From JBGOUJ01 sp041477005 (GTDB taxonomy: Bacteria > Acidobacteriota > Terriglobia > Bryobacterales > JACQDG01): a DNA stretch of 13,997 bases. A model generated the notes under the pieces. That model made no database searches, was not told the DNA's origin, and saw only the letters and a program-made list of their open reading frames with translations. How positions within the stretch are numbered: the first letter of the stretch is position 1; every line of letters begins with the position of its first letter. This document shows positions 1 to 7,442 of this stretch, piece by piece. Position numbers and translations under genes: made by a program. The stretch covers positions 1 through 13,997 of the forward strand of contig JBGOUJ010000141.1 of NCBI GenBank assembly GCA_041477005.1. Direction: 5' to 3'.

Positions 1-86
1 ACGGCAGGGATGTCACATTCACCGATGGGCGAAAGCTGTTTCTCGGCTCGTCCGGCACTGGCGCTCCGTATGATGAGAGGAAGTGA
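1..86 (+). CDS. C-terminal end of a probable DUF6152 family protein (partial)
   Basis: An open frame enters from the left edge (codons from base 3) and stops at TGA 84-86, giving 27 residues. The tail contains DVTFTDGRKLF followed by GSSGTG. This resembles the usual end of DUF6152 proteins, small secreted bacterial proteins of unknown role whose last strand reads roughly 'VTxADGRKLFxGSS'. DUF6152 genes are often found near DUF6644 membrane-protein genes, and two of those follow here on the opposite strand, which supports the call. The start, signal peptide and most of the protein lie outside the window. The family assignment rests on one short motif plus context, so it is tentative; that the frame is coding is more certain. 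Confidence 0.55.
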   Translation, partial: GRDVTFTDGRKLFLGSSGTGAPYDERK

Positions 87-115
87 ACCGCGGCGATAGG
101 CCCGTGAAGGCCCGG

Positions 116-138
116 GCGGAAATCCGGAATCCTTCCGC
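116..138. terminator. Possible bidirectional hairpin between convergent genes
   Basis: GCGGAA (116-121) and TTCCGC (133-138) can form a 6-bp stem around an 11-base loop. It lies in the 73-base gap where the left-edge gene (+) and the first DUF6644 gene (-) converge, which is where a shared terminator would sit. No T-run follows on either strand, so it is not a classical intrinsic terminator and the stem could be chance. Confidence 0.25.
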
Positions 139-159
139 GCCTTGGGGAAGGTCGAGGCC

Positions 160-636
160 TCAGGAAAATCCGATCCATCGTCCCCCGATCCCCACGCCGG
201 ACCACAGCGTGACCGAGGTCAGGGCCACCAGCTTGCTCCAGAGTGGCCTGATGCGGGCCTCATCGGCCATGGCCACTTTGCGATGCACCGTGAAAGTAAA
301 GACGATCGCCAGGAACAGGGACGTCATCTTGAACCAAAATGCCTCGTTATAGTAGCACTTGATGGCCTCCGACGTGAACAGCAGCACCCCCGAGGGCAGC
401 ATCACCATAAGGCTGCCGATCAGCCATCGCTGGGCATCTGCGGCAAGTTGCGCAACCGGCTGGCGCCGCAATGCAAAACCGAAAAGGCGCAGGTCAACCA
501 CCAAGACGGCCCCACCTATCACAGCCAGCCCCAGGAGATGGAAGGACTCGATGACGGGAAAAAGCCAGCTCGAGCTGCGTATCATCTCGCCCACCGCCGT
601 GCTTTCGCACCATTCAAAGAAAGGCAACAGAGACAT
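160..636 (-). CDS. DUF6644 family integral membrane protein (copy 1)
   Basis: 158 residues with four predicted membrane helices, at roughly residues 24-46, 71-92, 99-118 and 133-155. Helix 1 contains ESFHLLGLA and ends in VVDLRLFG; the third ends in VHRK. The same landmarks recur in the neighbouring copy (ESVHVL, MLDLRLLG, VFHSTVYR), so the pair are paralogues. They match my recollection of DUF6644, a membrane family of unknown function in soil acidobacteria and proteobacteria. The conserved helix-1 Glu and His could bind a ligand such as metal or haem, but that is inference. The ATG at 636 begins MSLLPFFEW, close to MSLLGFCEW of copy 2, which fixes the start; the ribosome-binding site is weak (AGGTG). 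It follows copy 2 after 114 bases and is probably co-transcribed. Confidence 0.8.
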   Translation of the reverse strand: MSLLPFFEWCESTAVGEMIRSSSWLFPVIESFHLLGLAVIGGAVLVVDLRLFGFALRRQPVAQLAADAQRWLIGSLMVMLPSGVLLFTSEAIKCYYNEAFWFKMTSLFLAIVFTFTVHRKVAMADEARIRPLWSKLVALTSVTLWSGVGIGGRWIGFS

Positions 637-750
637 TTGGGGAACACCTGCTAGCGGCCTGTCGCAGAGGCGCCAGGTTTGCCCCGATGCGCGCTGCGCG
701 CTGGCCGCGAGGTCGTGCCCGCGATGCTCACGGCCGTGATGCTAACCAGT

Positions 751-1266
751 TCACCGCGACAAGCCACTAGAGTCGAACCAATTATACGCGATCATTCGTC
801 CCGCGACGACAATGCCCGCCCATAGAACCAGAGACAGGCCGGCCGCCACCCTGGCCCTTTTGGGCGGGACGGTATCCACATCCCATTCGGCCACGGTGCG
901 ATACACGGTCGAGTGAAAAACCCACACATTCAAGCCAGACAATATCAGCATCGCCACCTTGACGCGAAAAAAAATATTCTGGAAGGTTCTCACCGGAATG
1001 GCATAGAACAGAAGCGCCCCGCTGATGACCATCAGCACGAAGCCTGCCGCAGTCCACGGCAAGAGCCGTCCCATGACCTCCGACACAGCCGCGCGCCGCA
1101 TCGTCACACCCAGCAGACGCAGGTCCAGCATCACAGCCATCCCGAGAAACAGGCACAGGGTCAGAACGTGGACCGACTCGACGATGGGATACCCCCAGGT
1201 AGATTCGTGGAGCGCAATGCTCCAGCGTGTATTCGCCAGCCATTCGCAGAAACCAAGAAGAGACAT
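751..1266 (-). CDS. DUF6644 family integral membrane protein (copy 2)
   Basis: 171 residues, with the same four-helix plan as the downstream copy. The N-terminus is MSLLGFCEW, helix 1 carries ESVHVLTLC and MLDLRLLG, helix 2 is followed by SGALLFYA, helix 3 ends in VFHSTVYR, and helix 4 lies near residues 140-162. The sequence has diverged well from copy 1 while keeping helix positions and the Glu/His pair, so the duplication is old or under different selection. AGGAG lies 14 bases upstream of the ATG, with a second purine patch directly before it. A candidate promoter sits at 1331-1359. Function is unknown; the family is usually annotated only as a membrane protein. Confidence in a real gene is high, in any role low. 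Confidence 0.8.
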   Translation of the reverse strand: MSLLGFCEWLANTRWSIALHESTWGYPIVESVHVLTLCLFLGMAVMLDLRLLGVTMRRAAVSEVMGRLLPWTAAGFVLMVISGALLFYAIPVRTFQNIFFRVKVAMLILSGLNVWVFHSTVYRTVAEWDVDTVPPKRARVAAGLSLVLWAGIVVAGRMIAYNWFDSSGLSR

Positions 1267-1330
1267 TCCTGGAGCAAACTCCTAATCCGTCAAGAATCGG
1301 GTCCTGAATCTACAAGTCTGGCAATGGGCC

Positions 1331-1359
1331 TTGATATCAACGGAACGCCGGATTGTCAA
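1331..1359 (-). promoter_or_regulatory. Candidate sigma70-type promoter for the DUF6644 pair
   Basis: On the minus strand a perfect TTGACA (1359-1354) is followed after 17 bases by TATCAA (1336-1331). The -35 box is ideal; the -10 matches 4 of 6 and lacks the final T. The predicted leader to the ATG at 1266 is about 58 bases. The rest of the 162-base gap (1267-1428) shows no gene. Confidence 0.45.
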
Positions 1360-1428
1360 GAGGACACGATCTGTCACTGGAATCAGCACCTCACCTTACG
1401 GTCGCGGCGGAAGGGGCGAGCAGAGGCG

Positions 1429-2502
1429 TCACGTGGTTAAGGGGTGGCGGCGCTCCTTCAAGGGAAGCGGTACGCGGCCGGCGCGGAGCTGGGAGTGGTA
1501 GACGGCGAGGATCATTTCGAGCGCCCAGCGGCCGTCGTAGCCGCTCGATTGAGGCTGGCGGTCTTGCTCGATGGATTCCATTAGATCCGCGGCCAGGCGG
1601 GCGTTGGCGGCGGCTTGGCCAGCCCAGTTCTGCTGCGGGGGTGGGACCCGTTCCCAACTTGCCTTTTCCGGCGTCCAGGAGTTCGACCGCAACAGGAAGA
1701 CCGGCGGGTCCATTCCGGCACGCAGTTGGAAGATCCCCTGGCTGCCGCGGAAATCCAGGCCCCAGCGGGCGCCGCTCTTGTCGTCATTTCGCTCGGAGCT
1801 GAAGTAAGCGTGGACGCCGTTCGGGAAGGCGTAGACGGCCCCGAGGGCGTCGCCCGCCAGCGGACCGATTCCCTCGGCGCCGGCGCGGATGTCCGCACGG
1901 GTCATATCGTGGCCGGCGGCGGTGACGTGGGCGAAGCACCACAGCGGGTCGCCGGCAAACAGGCGCATCAGGTCGAAGGAGTGGGTGCCCAGGACCATCA
2001 AATCCTCACCGCCGGCCCGGGCGTCTTCTTTGCCGCGCGCGCGGATCTCGAGCAACTGGCCGATTTCGCCCCGGCGGATCCGGTCGCGCACATCGAGGAC
2101 GACCGGCGAGAGGCGCATCTGGTGGGCGATGGCGAGCTTGACGTGGGAGCGCTCGCAGGCCGCCAGCATCGCATCGGCCTCGGCGGGAGAGCGGGCCATG
2201 GGCTTCTCGAGAAAAATCGACGCGTGGGCTTCGGCGCAGGCCAGGACCATGTCGTGGTGGACGTCGATCCAGCGCGGCGCGACGCTCACGATGTCGGGCT
2301 TTTCCTGGCGCAGCATTTTGACATAGTCGGTGTAGACGGCCGGGGCGCCGAGCCGGGCTGCCGCGGCTTTCCCGCCGGCTTCGTTCTCATCGGCCACGGC
2401 GACGATGCGGACGCTGGGGAACTCCTTCCACACCACGTCAAGACCGTGGCCGTAGTTGCCTTTGCCGGTCCGGCCGATTACCGCCGCGCGATAGCTCCTC
2501 AT
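1429..2502 (-). CDS. Gfo/Idh/MocA family oxidoreductase, no export signal
   Basis: 357 residues. The N-terminal Rossmann fold starts at once (AAVIGRTGKGNYG, a variant glycine loop at residues 7-17), followed by VAVADE, where the acidic end of strand 2 typically contacts the NAD(P) ribose. The family hallmark EKP is at residues 99-101 (LEKPMARS), with the catalytic-type lysine K100. AHQMRLSP near 125 begins the C-terminal alpha/beta substrate domain. Members oxidise or reduce sugars and related alcohols with NAD(P); the substrate here cannot be read from sequence. Unlike the other Gfo/Idh/MocA gene in this window it has no signal peptide and should be cytoplasmic. The ATG at 2502 has a GGGGTGG patch upstream. 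The gene stands alone on the minus strand, divergent from the aminotransferase at 2700. Confidence 0.88.
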   Translation of the reverse strand: MRSYRAAVIGRTGKGNYGHGLDVVWKEFPSVRIVAVADENEAGGKAAAARLGAPAVYTDYVKMLRQEKPDIVSVAPRWIDVHHDMVLACAEAHASIFLEKPMARSPAEADAMLAACERSHVKLAIAHQMRLSPVVLDVRDRIRRGEIGQLLEIRARGKEDARAGGEDLMVLGTHSFDLMRLFAGDPLWCFAHVTAAGHDMTRADIRAGAEGIGPLAGDALGAVYAFPNGVHAYFSSERNDDKSGARWGLDFRGSQGIFQLRAGMDPPVFLLRSNSWTPEKASWERVPPPQQNWAGQAAANARLAADLMESIEQDRQPQSSGYDGRWALEMILAVYHSQLRAGRVPLPLKERRHPLTT

Positions 2503-2537
2503 GCCGCCACCCCGTCCAGTAGAATTGTGGAATTCGC

Positions 2538-2670
2538 GCCCCCATTCTAGCTCTGTTTGCCGCGGCCGCGGCGGTGGCCCAGACTCGCGGATGCCGCCCG
2601 GGTCGAGCGGGTGCTGGAGCGCGCCGTCATCGTCGACCTGCTGAGAGTGGAACGGCCGGCGGAAAAGTAG
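2538..2670 (+). pseudogene. Probable decayed start of a secreted-protein gene (possibly M19 dipeptidase-like)
   Basis: In one frame, bases 2538-2588 read like the core of a Sec signal peptide ending in an Ala-rich stretch and VAQT, but there is no start codon and a TAG lies at 2520-2522. One frame over, from 2590, the sequence reads DAARVERVLERAVIVDL and stops at TAG 2668. Joining the two with a one-base shift gives signal peptide plus 'RVERVL..(V)VD', which resembles the first residues of secreted membrane-dipeptidase (M19) proteins. The rest of such a gene is absent. The assignment is inference from about 40 residues; a chance open frame in GC-rich DNA remains possible. Confidence 0.3.
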
Positions 2671-2673
2671 GTG

Positions 2674-2679
2674 TATAAT
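2674..2679 (+). promoter_or_regulatory. Candidate -10 box of the aminotransferase gene
   Basis: A perfect TATAAT lies 20 bases before the ATG at 2700, in otherwise GC-rich DNA. No good -35 box is seen 16-18 bases upstream. Transcription would start near 2686 and give a very short leader holding little more than the AGGAG at 2689-2693, which is 6 bases from the ATG. Confidence 0.4.
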
Positions 2680-2699
2680 CGGGGCAGCAGGAGCGAGCC

Positions 2700-3845
2700 A
2701 TGAAGAATATGCCGAGCGCGGAACTGCAGAAGGATTTCCTGGAGCGGGGCTTTTCCCGGCGGGATTTGGGGCGGTTGGCCGCTTTGCTGACGGCCGGCGC
2801 CACGCTGCCGTTCTACAACGAGCCGGCCCTGGCGCAGTTGTCGGATCTCGGCAAGCTGCCGGCGGATGCGGTGAAAATCAACGCCAACGAGAACCCGCTC
2901 GGGCCGTGCGCCGAGGCGGTGGAGGCGATGTACGGCGCCATCCGGATCGGCGGCAGATATCAGTACGATAAAGCGGCGGTTCTGGCCGGGACGCTGGCCG
3001 AGATGGAAGGGCTGCGGCCGGGCTACGTGACGCCGTATGCCGGCTCGAGCGACCCGCTGCTGCGAACCGTGACCGCCTTCACCTCGCCGCAGCGCAGCCT
3101 GGTGCTGGCCGACCCGACCTACGAAGCTCCCGACCGGACGGCCCGGTTCGTGGGCGCCAAGGTGGTAAGAGTTCCGCTGACCAAGGATTGGGCGCACGAC
3201 GTGCGCGCCATGGCTCAGGCCGATCCGAATGCGGGCCTGCTTTACGTTTGCAGCCCGAACAACCCGACCGGGACGGTCACCTCGCATGCCGACATAGCGT
3301 ACCTGCTGGAGCACAAGCCGCGGGGCTCCGTAGTGCTGCTGGACGAAGCATACATTCACTTCTCCGACGCCACGCCCTGCTCGGACCTGGTGGCGGCCGA
3401 CAAGGATCTGATCATCTTGCGGACCTTCTCGAAGATCTACGGCATGGCCGGATTGCGCGCCGGCGCGGCCATGGGGCGGCCGGACCTGCTGCGGAAGATC
3501 GAAGCGTACGGCGCGAACATGTTCCCGGCGACCGGCATGGCCGGGGCGACCGCCAGCCTGAAGGCGCGGAACCTCGTCCCGGAGCGGAAGAAGATCAACC
3601 AGGACAATCGGGAGGACGTGCTCAGCTTCCTCGCCAAGCACAATTTCTCGTTCCTTCCCTCGGTGAGCAACAAGTTCCTGGTGGACGTGAAGCGGCCGGG
3701 GATGGAGGTGGTTCGGGCGATGGCGGCCGAGAGGGTCTATATCGGCCGTGTGTGGCCGGCGCTGCCCACGCACGTGCGGGTGACGGTGGGGACGCGGGAG
3801 GAGATGGCGAAATTCAAGACGGCGTTCCTCAAGGTGATGGCCTGA
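2700..3845 (+). CDS. Tat-exported class I/II aminotransferase, histidinol-phosphate aminotransferase-like
   Basis: 381 residues, fold-type I PLP enzyme. A twin-arginine signal comes first (FSRRDLG, R20-R21, then a hydrophobic run to about residue 46). Then come NENPLGP (63-69), YAGSSDPLL (substrate and phosphate loop), ADPTYE (138-142), SPNNPTGT (185-192), LLDEAY with the PLP-pyridine Asp215, and TFSKIYGMAGLRAG with the Schiff-base lysine K245. This order and spacing is that of HisC-type aminotransferases, which transfer an amino group between histidinol phosphate or aromatic amino acids and 2-oxoglutarate. A Tat signal makes a biosynthetic HisC role unlikely, since folded PLP enzyme would be sent to the periplasm; the substrate is unknown. 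AGGAG is 6 bases before the ATG. Part of this gene (3546-3663) recurs as a fossil at 7283-7400. Confidence 0.88.
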   Translation: MKNMPSAELQKDFLERGFSRRDLGRLAALLTAGATLPFYNEPALAQLSDLGKLPADAVKINANENPLGPCAEAVEAMYGAIRIGGRYQYDKAAVLAGTLAEMEGLRPGYVTPYAGSSDPLLRTVTAFTSPQRSLVLADPTYEAPDRTARFVGAKVVRVPLTKDWAHDVRAMAQADPNAGLLYVCSPNNPTGTVTSHADIAYLLEHKPRGSVVLLDEAYIHFSDATPCSDLVAADKDLIILRTFSKIYGMAGLRAGAAMGRPDLLRKIEAYGANMFPATGMAGATASLKARNLVPERKKINQDNREDVLSFLAKHNFSFLPSVSNKFLVDVKRPGMEVVRAMAAERVYIGRVWPALPTHVRVTVGTREEMAKFKTAFLKVMA

Positions 3846-3851
3846 TTTTGG

Positions 3852-3925
3852 AACCACAGATGAACACGGATAAACACAGATTAAACACCGCTTGGATCTG
3901 TGTTCATCCGTGTTCATCTGTGGTT
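3852..3925. repeat. Inverted repeat with 30-bp arms (palindromic intergenic element, family A)
   Basis: Left arm 3852-3881 and right arm 3896-3925 are reverse complements with one mismatch in 30, around a 14-base spacer. Each arm is built from 10-base units of the form CACAGATGAA / CACGGATAAA / CACAGATTAA. RNA from either strand would fold into a long hairpin. It lies 7 bases after the aminotransferase stop and 53 bases before the next start, so it could act as a transcription or mRNA-stability barrier between them. When translated it yields the peptides 'PQMNTDKHR' and 'WICVHPCSSVV', which I recall as frequent spurious ends of predicted proteins in environmental bacterial genomes, implying a widely dispersed repeat. 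Confidence 0.9.
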
Positions 3926-3978
3926 TCATAGTTCTCATCTGCGGTATCCGTCGCTGAAGGACGATAAAGGGGTTCAAT

Positions 3979-6900
3979 ATGTCTCTTAAACTGCGTTACC
4001 TGATCACAGTAGCCTGCATCGGTGTTCTGTTTGCCTCGCTCAGCCTGGCCCAAAGTACCTTTGGGTCCATTACAGGGGTTGTGACGGACCCGAGCGGGGG
4101 TGTGACTCCCGGAGCAGAAGTCACCGTAACGAATGCCGGCACCGGAGCTGTGCGGAAAGTGACTACCGGCTCGACCGGTGTTTTCAACGTGCCGAACCTC
4201 GACCTCGGCGCTTACGTCCTTCGCGTGAGCGCGAAAGGGTTTACCACGTATGAAAGGGCAGGTCTCAATCTGGAGTCCAATCAGGTTCTCAACGTGAATG
4301 TGGAGCTGGCCGTGGGTTCGGTCTCATCTGTTGTGGAAGTCCAGGAGGCGAGCCCGGCGATCACGACGGAAACCAACGATCTCTCCGGCAGCGTGGGCAG
4401 CGCGGCCGTCGAGCAACTGCCGCTGGTCTCGCGCCACACCGGCGACGGCGGGGTTTACGCCTACACCCTCATGAATACCGGCATTTCGGCGGTGCCCAGC
4501 AGCAGTCTAGCCGTCGTTCAAGGCGCACGACTCGAGAGTGGGGCGGTGCCGACCATGGATGGAATCGCGGTGATGGCCTACCCATTCGGCGCCAGCCCGG
4601 TGCAACCCAGCCTGGAGAGTGTTCAGGAAATCAGTGTCGTAAAAGCCAGCGGCCCGGCGGAGTTTGCCACCGCCGGTAACATCAAGGTGGTCACAAAGTC
4701 AGGCACGAATGAGTTTCACGGGGGAGCGTTCTGGGATTTCAACGACAACCACTTGAATGCGCGCAACTTTTTCAGCTCGACGGTGCCGTTCCGCGTTTAC
4801 CACGATTTCGCGGCGAGCGCTGGCGGGCCGATCAAGAAGAACAAGGTATTCTTCTTTGCGGATTACGAGGGCTCGCGGGAAGCGGCTAAGGTCCTCAATA
4901 TCCTGGACGTCCCCCTGCCCGCCTTCCGCAATGGAGATTTCAGCGCCCTGAAGGGAACCGTCGTGAAGAACCCCTTTACGGGGCAGCCCTTTCCGAACAA
5001 CCAGATTCCCCCGGGCCTCATCAGCCCGGTTTCGCAGAAGGTGCAAGATTACTTCTATCCCGTGCCGAACACGGGCGCGCCGGGCGCTCTATCCAGCAAC
5101 TGGCAGGCTCAGTACCCTGGAACCACGGGCTTCACCCACTACGATCACTTTGACATTCGCGGGGATTACAACATCAGCAGTCGCGATGTGATCTTCGCGC
5201 GCGTAAGCTGGCGCCGGATGCCCCTCAACTACACCGACGTTTACCCTCTTCACGAGACCCAGTTGCGCCGCACAAAGAGCGGTGTCTTCTCGTGGAATGA
5301 CACCATTTCGCCCGCCGCGGTCAATGAATTCCGCTTTGGCGCCACGTTTCACGTCAATCCCTATTTTATCGACGCGGTTGGGAGCGATCTGATACGACAG
5401 TTCGGAATCCAGGGCATCTCTACCACCGGCGTTCACAACGCACCGATATTTCAGATCACCGGCGTCAGCGCGGTCGACCTGGATGCAGCCAGCGACTCCT
5501 ATCAGAACAATCCGGAAACGAACTACGAATGGATCGACAACCTGAGTTGGACCCGTGGAAGACACCTGATGAAATTCGGCGTTGATGTCATTCGGGACCA
5601 GCTCAATGGGAACAAAATCTCCGCCAACGTATACGGTGCGTATAACTTCAGCGGCATCTATACCGGCCAGGGCTACGCCGATTTCCTGCTGGGCATCCCG
5701 CAGACCACCACGTTGGGTATTACGAATCCCCCGCGCGACTTCCGCGGGACCACCTGGGCCCTCTACGCGCAGGATCAGTTCAAGGTGAATCGCAGCCTCA
5801 CGCTGAATTACGGCATACGCTGGCAGCTTGAGGAACCGTACACCAGCAAGCACGGCGCAATATACAGCTTCGATCCGCGGAGCGGCTCGCTGGTGGTGCC
5901 CGATGACGGGGCGAGTCGCGTCAATCCGCTCTACCCCAAAAACATACCGATCCTTACGGCTTCCAAGGCCGGTTATCCAGGCGGTTCCTTGCTCGACTTC
6001 CGAAAAAACAACATTGAACCGCGTGTCGGATTCGCCTACAAACTGTTCGGAGGCGACAAAACCGTGATCCGGGGTGGATACGGTATTTACGGCAACCTGA
6101 TCTACAGTGCGCTGGATGCGCAGCAGATGGCCGGAGGGCCTTTCTCGGGAACCGTCACTTACATTAACGCCATAAACAATGGCGCGCCTCTGTTTAGTTT
6201 CCCTTCACCGTTTCTGACTTCCGGCACCACGTCTGTGCAGAATGTCACGGGCGTCAATCCGCATCTGAAGGTGCCGTATACCCAACAGTGGAACCTGTCC
6301 CTCGAGCGACAAGTGGGTACGGTGGGGCTAAGAGTGTCCTACCTGGGGACCCGGAGCGTGAACCTCGTTTACCGGCGCAACCTGAACCAGCCCCCGGCCA
6401 GCACCACTCCTTTTTCGAACGCGTTGCGGCCCTATGGCCTGTACAACCAGATCATCTTCGCCGACAGTGGCGGCACCCAGTTCTACAACGCCCTGGAAGT
6501 GGCTGCCCAGAAAAAGTTCAGTCGGAACTTGACGTTCAACACGGGCTGGACGTGGTCCAAGGACGTGACCGATACCCAGGACGCCGGAGGGGGCGGCACC
6601 GCGTTTGGGGGTCAAGTGATTCAAGATCAGTTCAACCGTACCGTCGAGAAGGCCAATAATCAGATCAACGTTCCTCATCGCGTCTTCGGCTATGCGCTTT
6701 ACACCCTCCCTGTCGGCAGCGGACAGCAATTCCTCTCCAACGCCAAGGGAGCTCTCCAGCAGATCGTCGGCGGTTGGGACACGGCCTGGGTGATGGTGGC
6801 CCAGTCAGGTCAATGGTTCACTCCCTCATTCTCAGGTTTCGATCCTTCAAACACCACGACCTTTGGAGGGCGGCCTGACCGCATCGGGAACGGCAATCTC

Positions 6901-7272
6901 TCTTCCGGGCGCTCCATCAGCAATTGGTTCGATACCGGCGCTTTTGCGATTCCCGGATGTCCCAACACTACGCCCGTTTGCACAAACCCGGTGAACGTCG
7001 GAAGGTTCGGCAACACCGGCTTGAACATTCTTTCCGGGCCTCCCATCTTCAATGCCGACTTCGCGCTCATGAAGAATTTCACTTTTCGGGAAAAGAAGCG
7101 GCTCCAGTTCCGCATGACGATGGCCAATGCGCTCAACCATCCGAACTTCGCAGTCCCGAGAGCCAACATAAGCTCCAAAGGCACGGTAGGCACCATCGCA
7201 GGCCAAGTGAGGGCCCTGCTCGGGGAGCCGGCCCCGCGCCAAATCGATTTCGCCCTTCGTTTGCAGTTTTAG
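3979..7272 (+). CDS. TonB-dependent-receptor-like outer-membrane protein with N-terminal carboxypeptidase-regulatory-like domain
   Basis: 1097 residues. A Sec signal peptide (1 to about 25, cut near SLAQ) is followed by a carboxypeptidase-regulatory-like beta-sandwich (about 29-112; GSITGVVTDPSGG, then GVFNVPNLDLGAYVL). A plug-like domain (about 113-245) contains VEQLPLVSR, ESVQEISVV and VVTKSGTNEFHGG. A long barrel with many aromatic strands runs to a C-terminal F (DFALRLQF), the usual signal for outer-membrane barrel assembly. This is the large acidobacterial family annotated as TonB-dependent receptor or carboxypeptidase-regulatory-like protein, thought to import oligosaccharides or other large ligands. 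I see no clear TonB box. AAAGGGG lies about 6 bases before the ATG. The gene is on the same strand as the aminotransferase 133 bases upstream, separated by the family A hairpin. Ligand unknown. Confidence 0.92.
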   Translation: MSLKLRYLITVACIGVLFASLSLAQSTFGSITGVVTDPSGGVTPGAEVTVTNAGTGAVRKVTTGSTGVFNVPNLDLGAYVLRVSAKGFTTYERAGLNLESNQVLNVNVELAVGSVSSVVEVQEASPAITTETNDLSGSVGSAAVEQLPLVSRHTGDGGVYAYTLMNTGISAVPSSSLAVVQGARLESGAVPTMDGIAVMAYPFGASPVQPSLESVQEISVVKASGPAEFATAGNIKVVTKSGTNEFHGGAFWDFNDNHLNARNFFSSTVPFRVYHDFAASAGGPIKKNKVFFFADYEGSREAAKVLNILDVPLPAFRNGDFSALKGTVVKNPFTGQPFPNNQIPPGLISPVSQKVQDYFYPVPNTGAPGALSSNWQAQYPGTTGFTHYDHFDIRGDYNISSRDVIFARVSWRRMPLNYTDVYPLHETQLRRTKSGVFSWNDTISPAAVNEFRFGATFHVNPYFIDAVGSDLIRQFGIQGISTTGVHNAPIFQITGVSAVDLDAASDSYQNNPETNYEWIDNLSWTRGRHLMKFGVDVIRDQLNGNKISANVYGAYNFSGIYTGQGYADFLLGIPQTTTLGITNPPRDFRGTTWALYAQDQFKVNRSLTLNYGIRWQLEEPYTSKHGAIYSFDPRSGSLVVPDDGASRVNPLYPKNIPILTASKAGYPGGSLLDFRKNNIEPRVGFAYKLFGGDKTVIRGGYGIYGNLIYSALDAQQMAGGPFSGTVTYINAINNGAPLFSFPSPFLTSGTTSVQNVTGVNPHLKVPYTQQWNLSLERQVGTVGLRVSYLGTRSVNLVYRRNLNQPPASTTPFSNALRPYGLYNQIIFADSGGTQFYNALEVAAQKKFSRNLTFNTGWTWSKDVTDTQDAGGGGTAFGGQVIQDQFNRTVEKANNQINVPHRVFGYALYTLPVGSGQQFLSNAKGALQQIVGGWDTAWVMVAQSGQWFTPSFSGFDPSNTTTFGGRPDRIGNGNLSSGRSISNWFDTGAFAIPGCPNTTPVCTNPVNVGRFGNTGLNILSGPPIFNADFALMKNFTFREKKRLQFRMTMANALNHPNFAVPRANISSKGTVGTIAGQVRALLGEPAPRQIDFALRLQF

Positions 7273-7282
7273 GGCCCCTGTT

Positions 7283-7400
7283 GCGACCGCCAGCCTGAAG
7301 GCGCGGAACCTGGCGCCGGAGCGGAAGAAGATCAACCGGGACAATAGCGAAGACGGGCTCAGCTTCCTCGTCAAGCGCAATTTCTCGCTCATTCGCTCGG
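7283..7400 (+). pseudogene. Fossil duplicate of part of the aminotransferase gene
   Basis: This 118-base stretch aligns without gaps to 3546-3663 inside the intact aminotransferase, with about 14 mismatches by eye (near 88 per cent identity). It still reads in the parental frame (TASLKARNLAPERKKIN against TASLKARNLVPERKKIN), with no stop. It corresponds to about residues 283-321 of 381; nothing before or after matches, so there is no start, active site or end. It begins 11 bases after the stop of the outer-membrane receptor and lies 3' of the minus-strand SelA-like gene. It cannot encode a working enzyme. Confidence 0.9.
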
Positions 7401-7442
7401 GTCTTGAAGTTTCTGGGATCTGGACGGCGTTGGCGGAGCAGG

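Noticed and set aside
2520..2549. TAGAAT...ATTCTA inverted hexamers as an operator or divergent -10 pair
   Set aside because: Six-base arms 18 bases apart are expected by chance, and no matching -35 boxes are seen on either strand.
1615..2550. A 311-codon plus-strand open frame over the Gfo/Idh/MocA gene
   Set aside because: Antisense shadow: no domain, Gly/Ala/Asp-rich composition from GC-rich third positions, and the opposite strand carries all family motifs.
3852..3925. Possible CRISPR repeat or IS terminal inverted repeats
   Set aside because: There is only one pair of arms around a 14-base spacer, no spacer series, no cas gene, and no transposase frame between or beside the arms.
2547..3977. 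A 476-codon open frame on the minus strand across the whole aminotransferase gene
   Set aside because: It is Arg/His/Gln-rich antisense shadow of a clear enzyme and its start lies beyond the family A repeat, whose translation gives the known spurious NTDEHR-type peptide.
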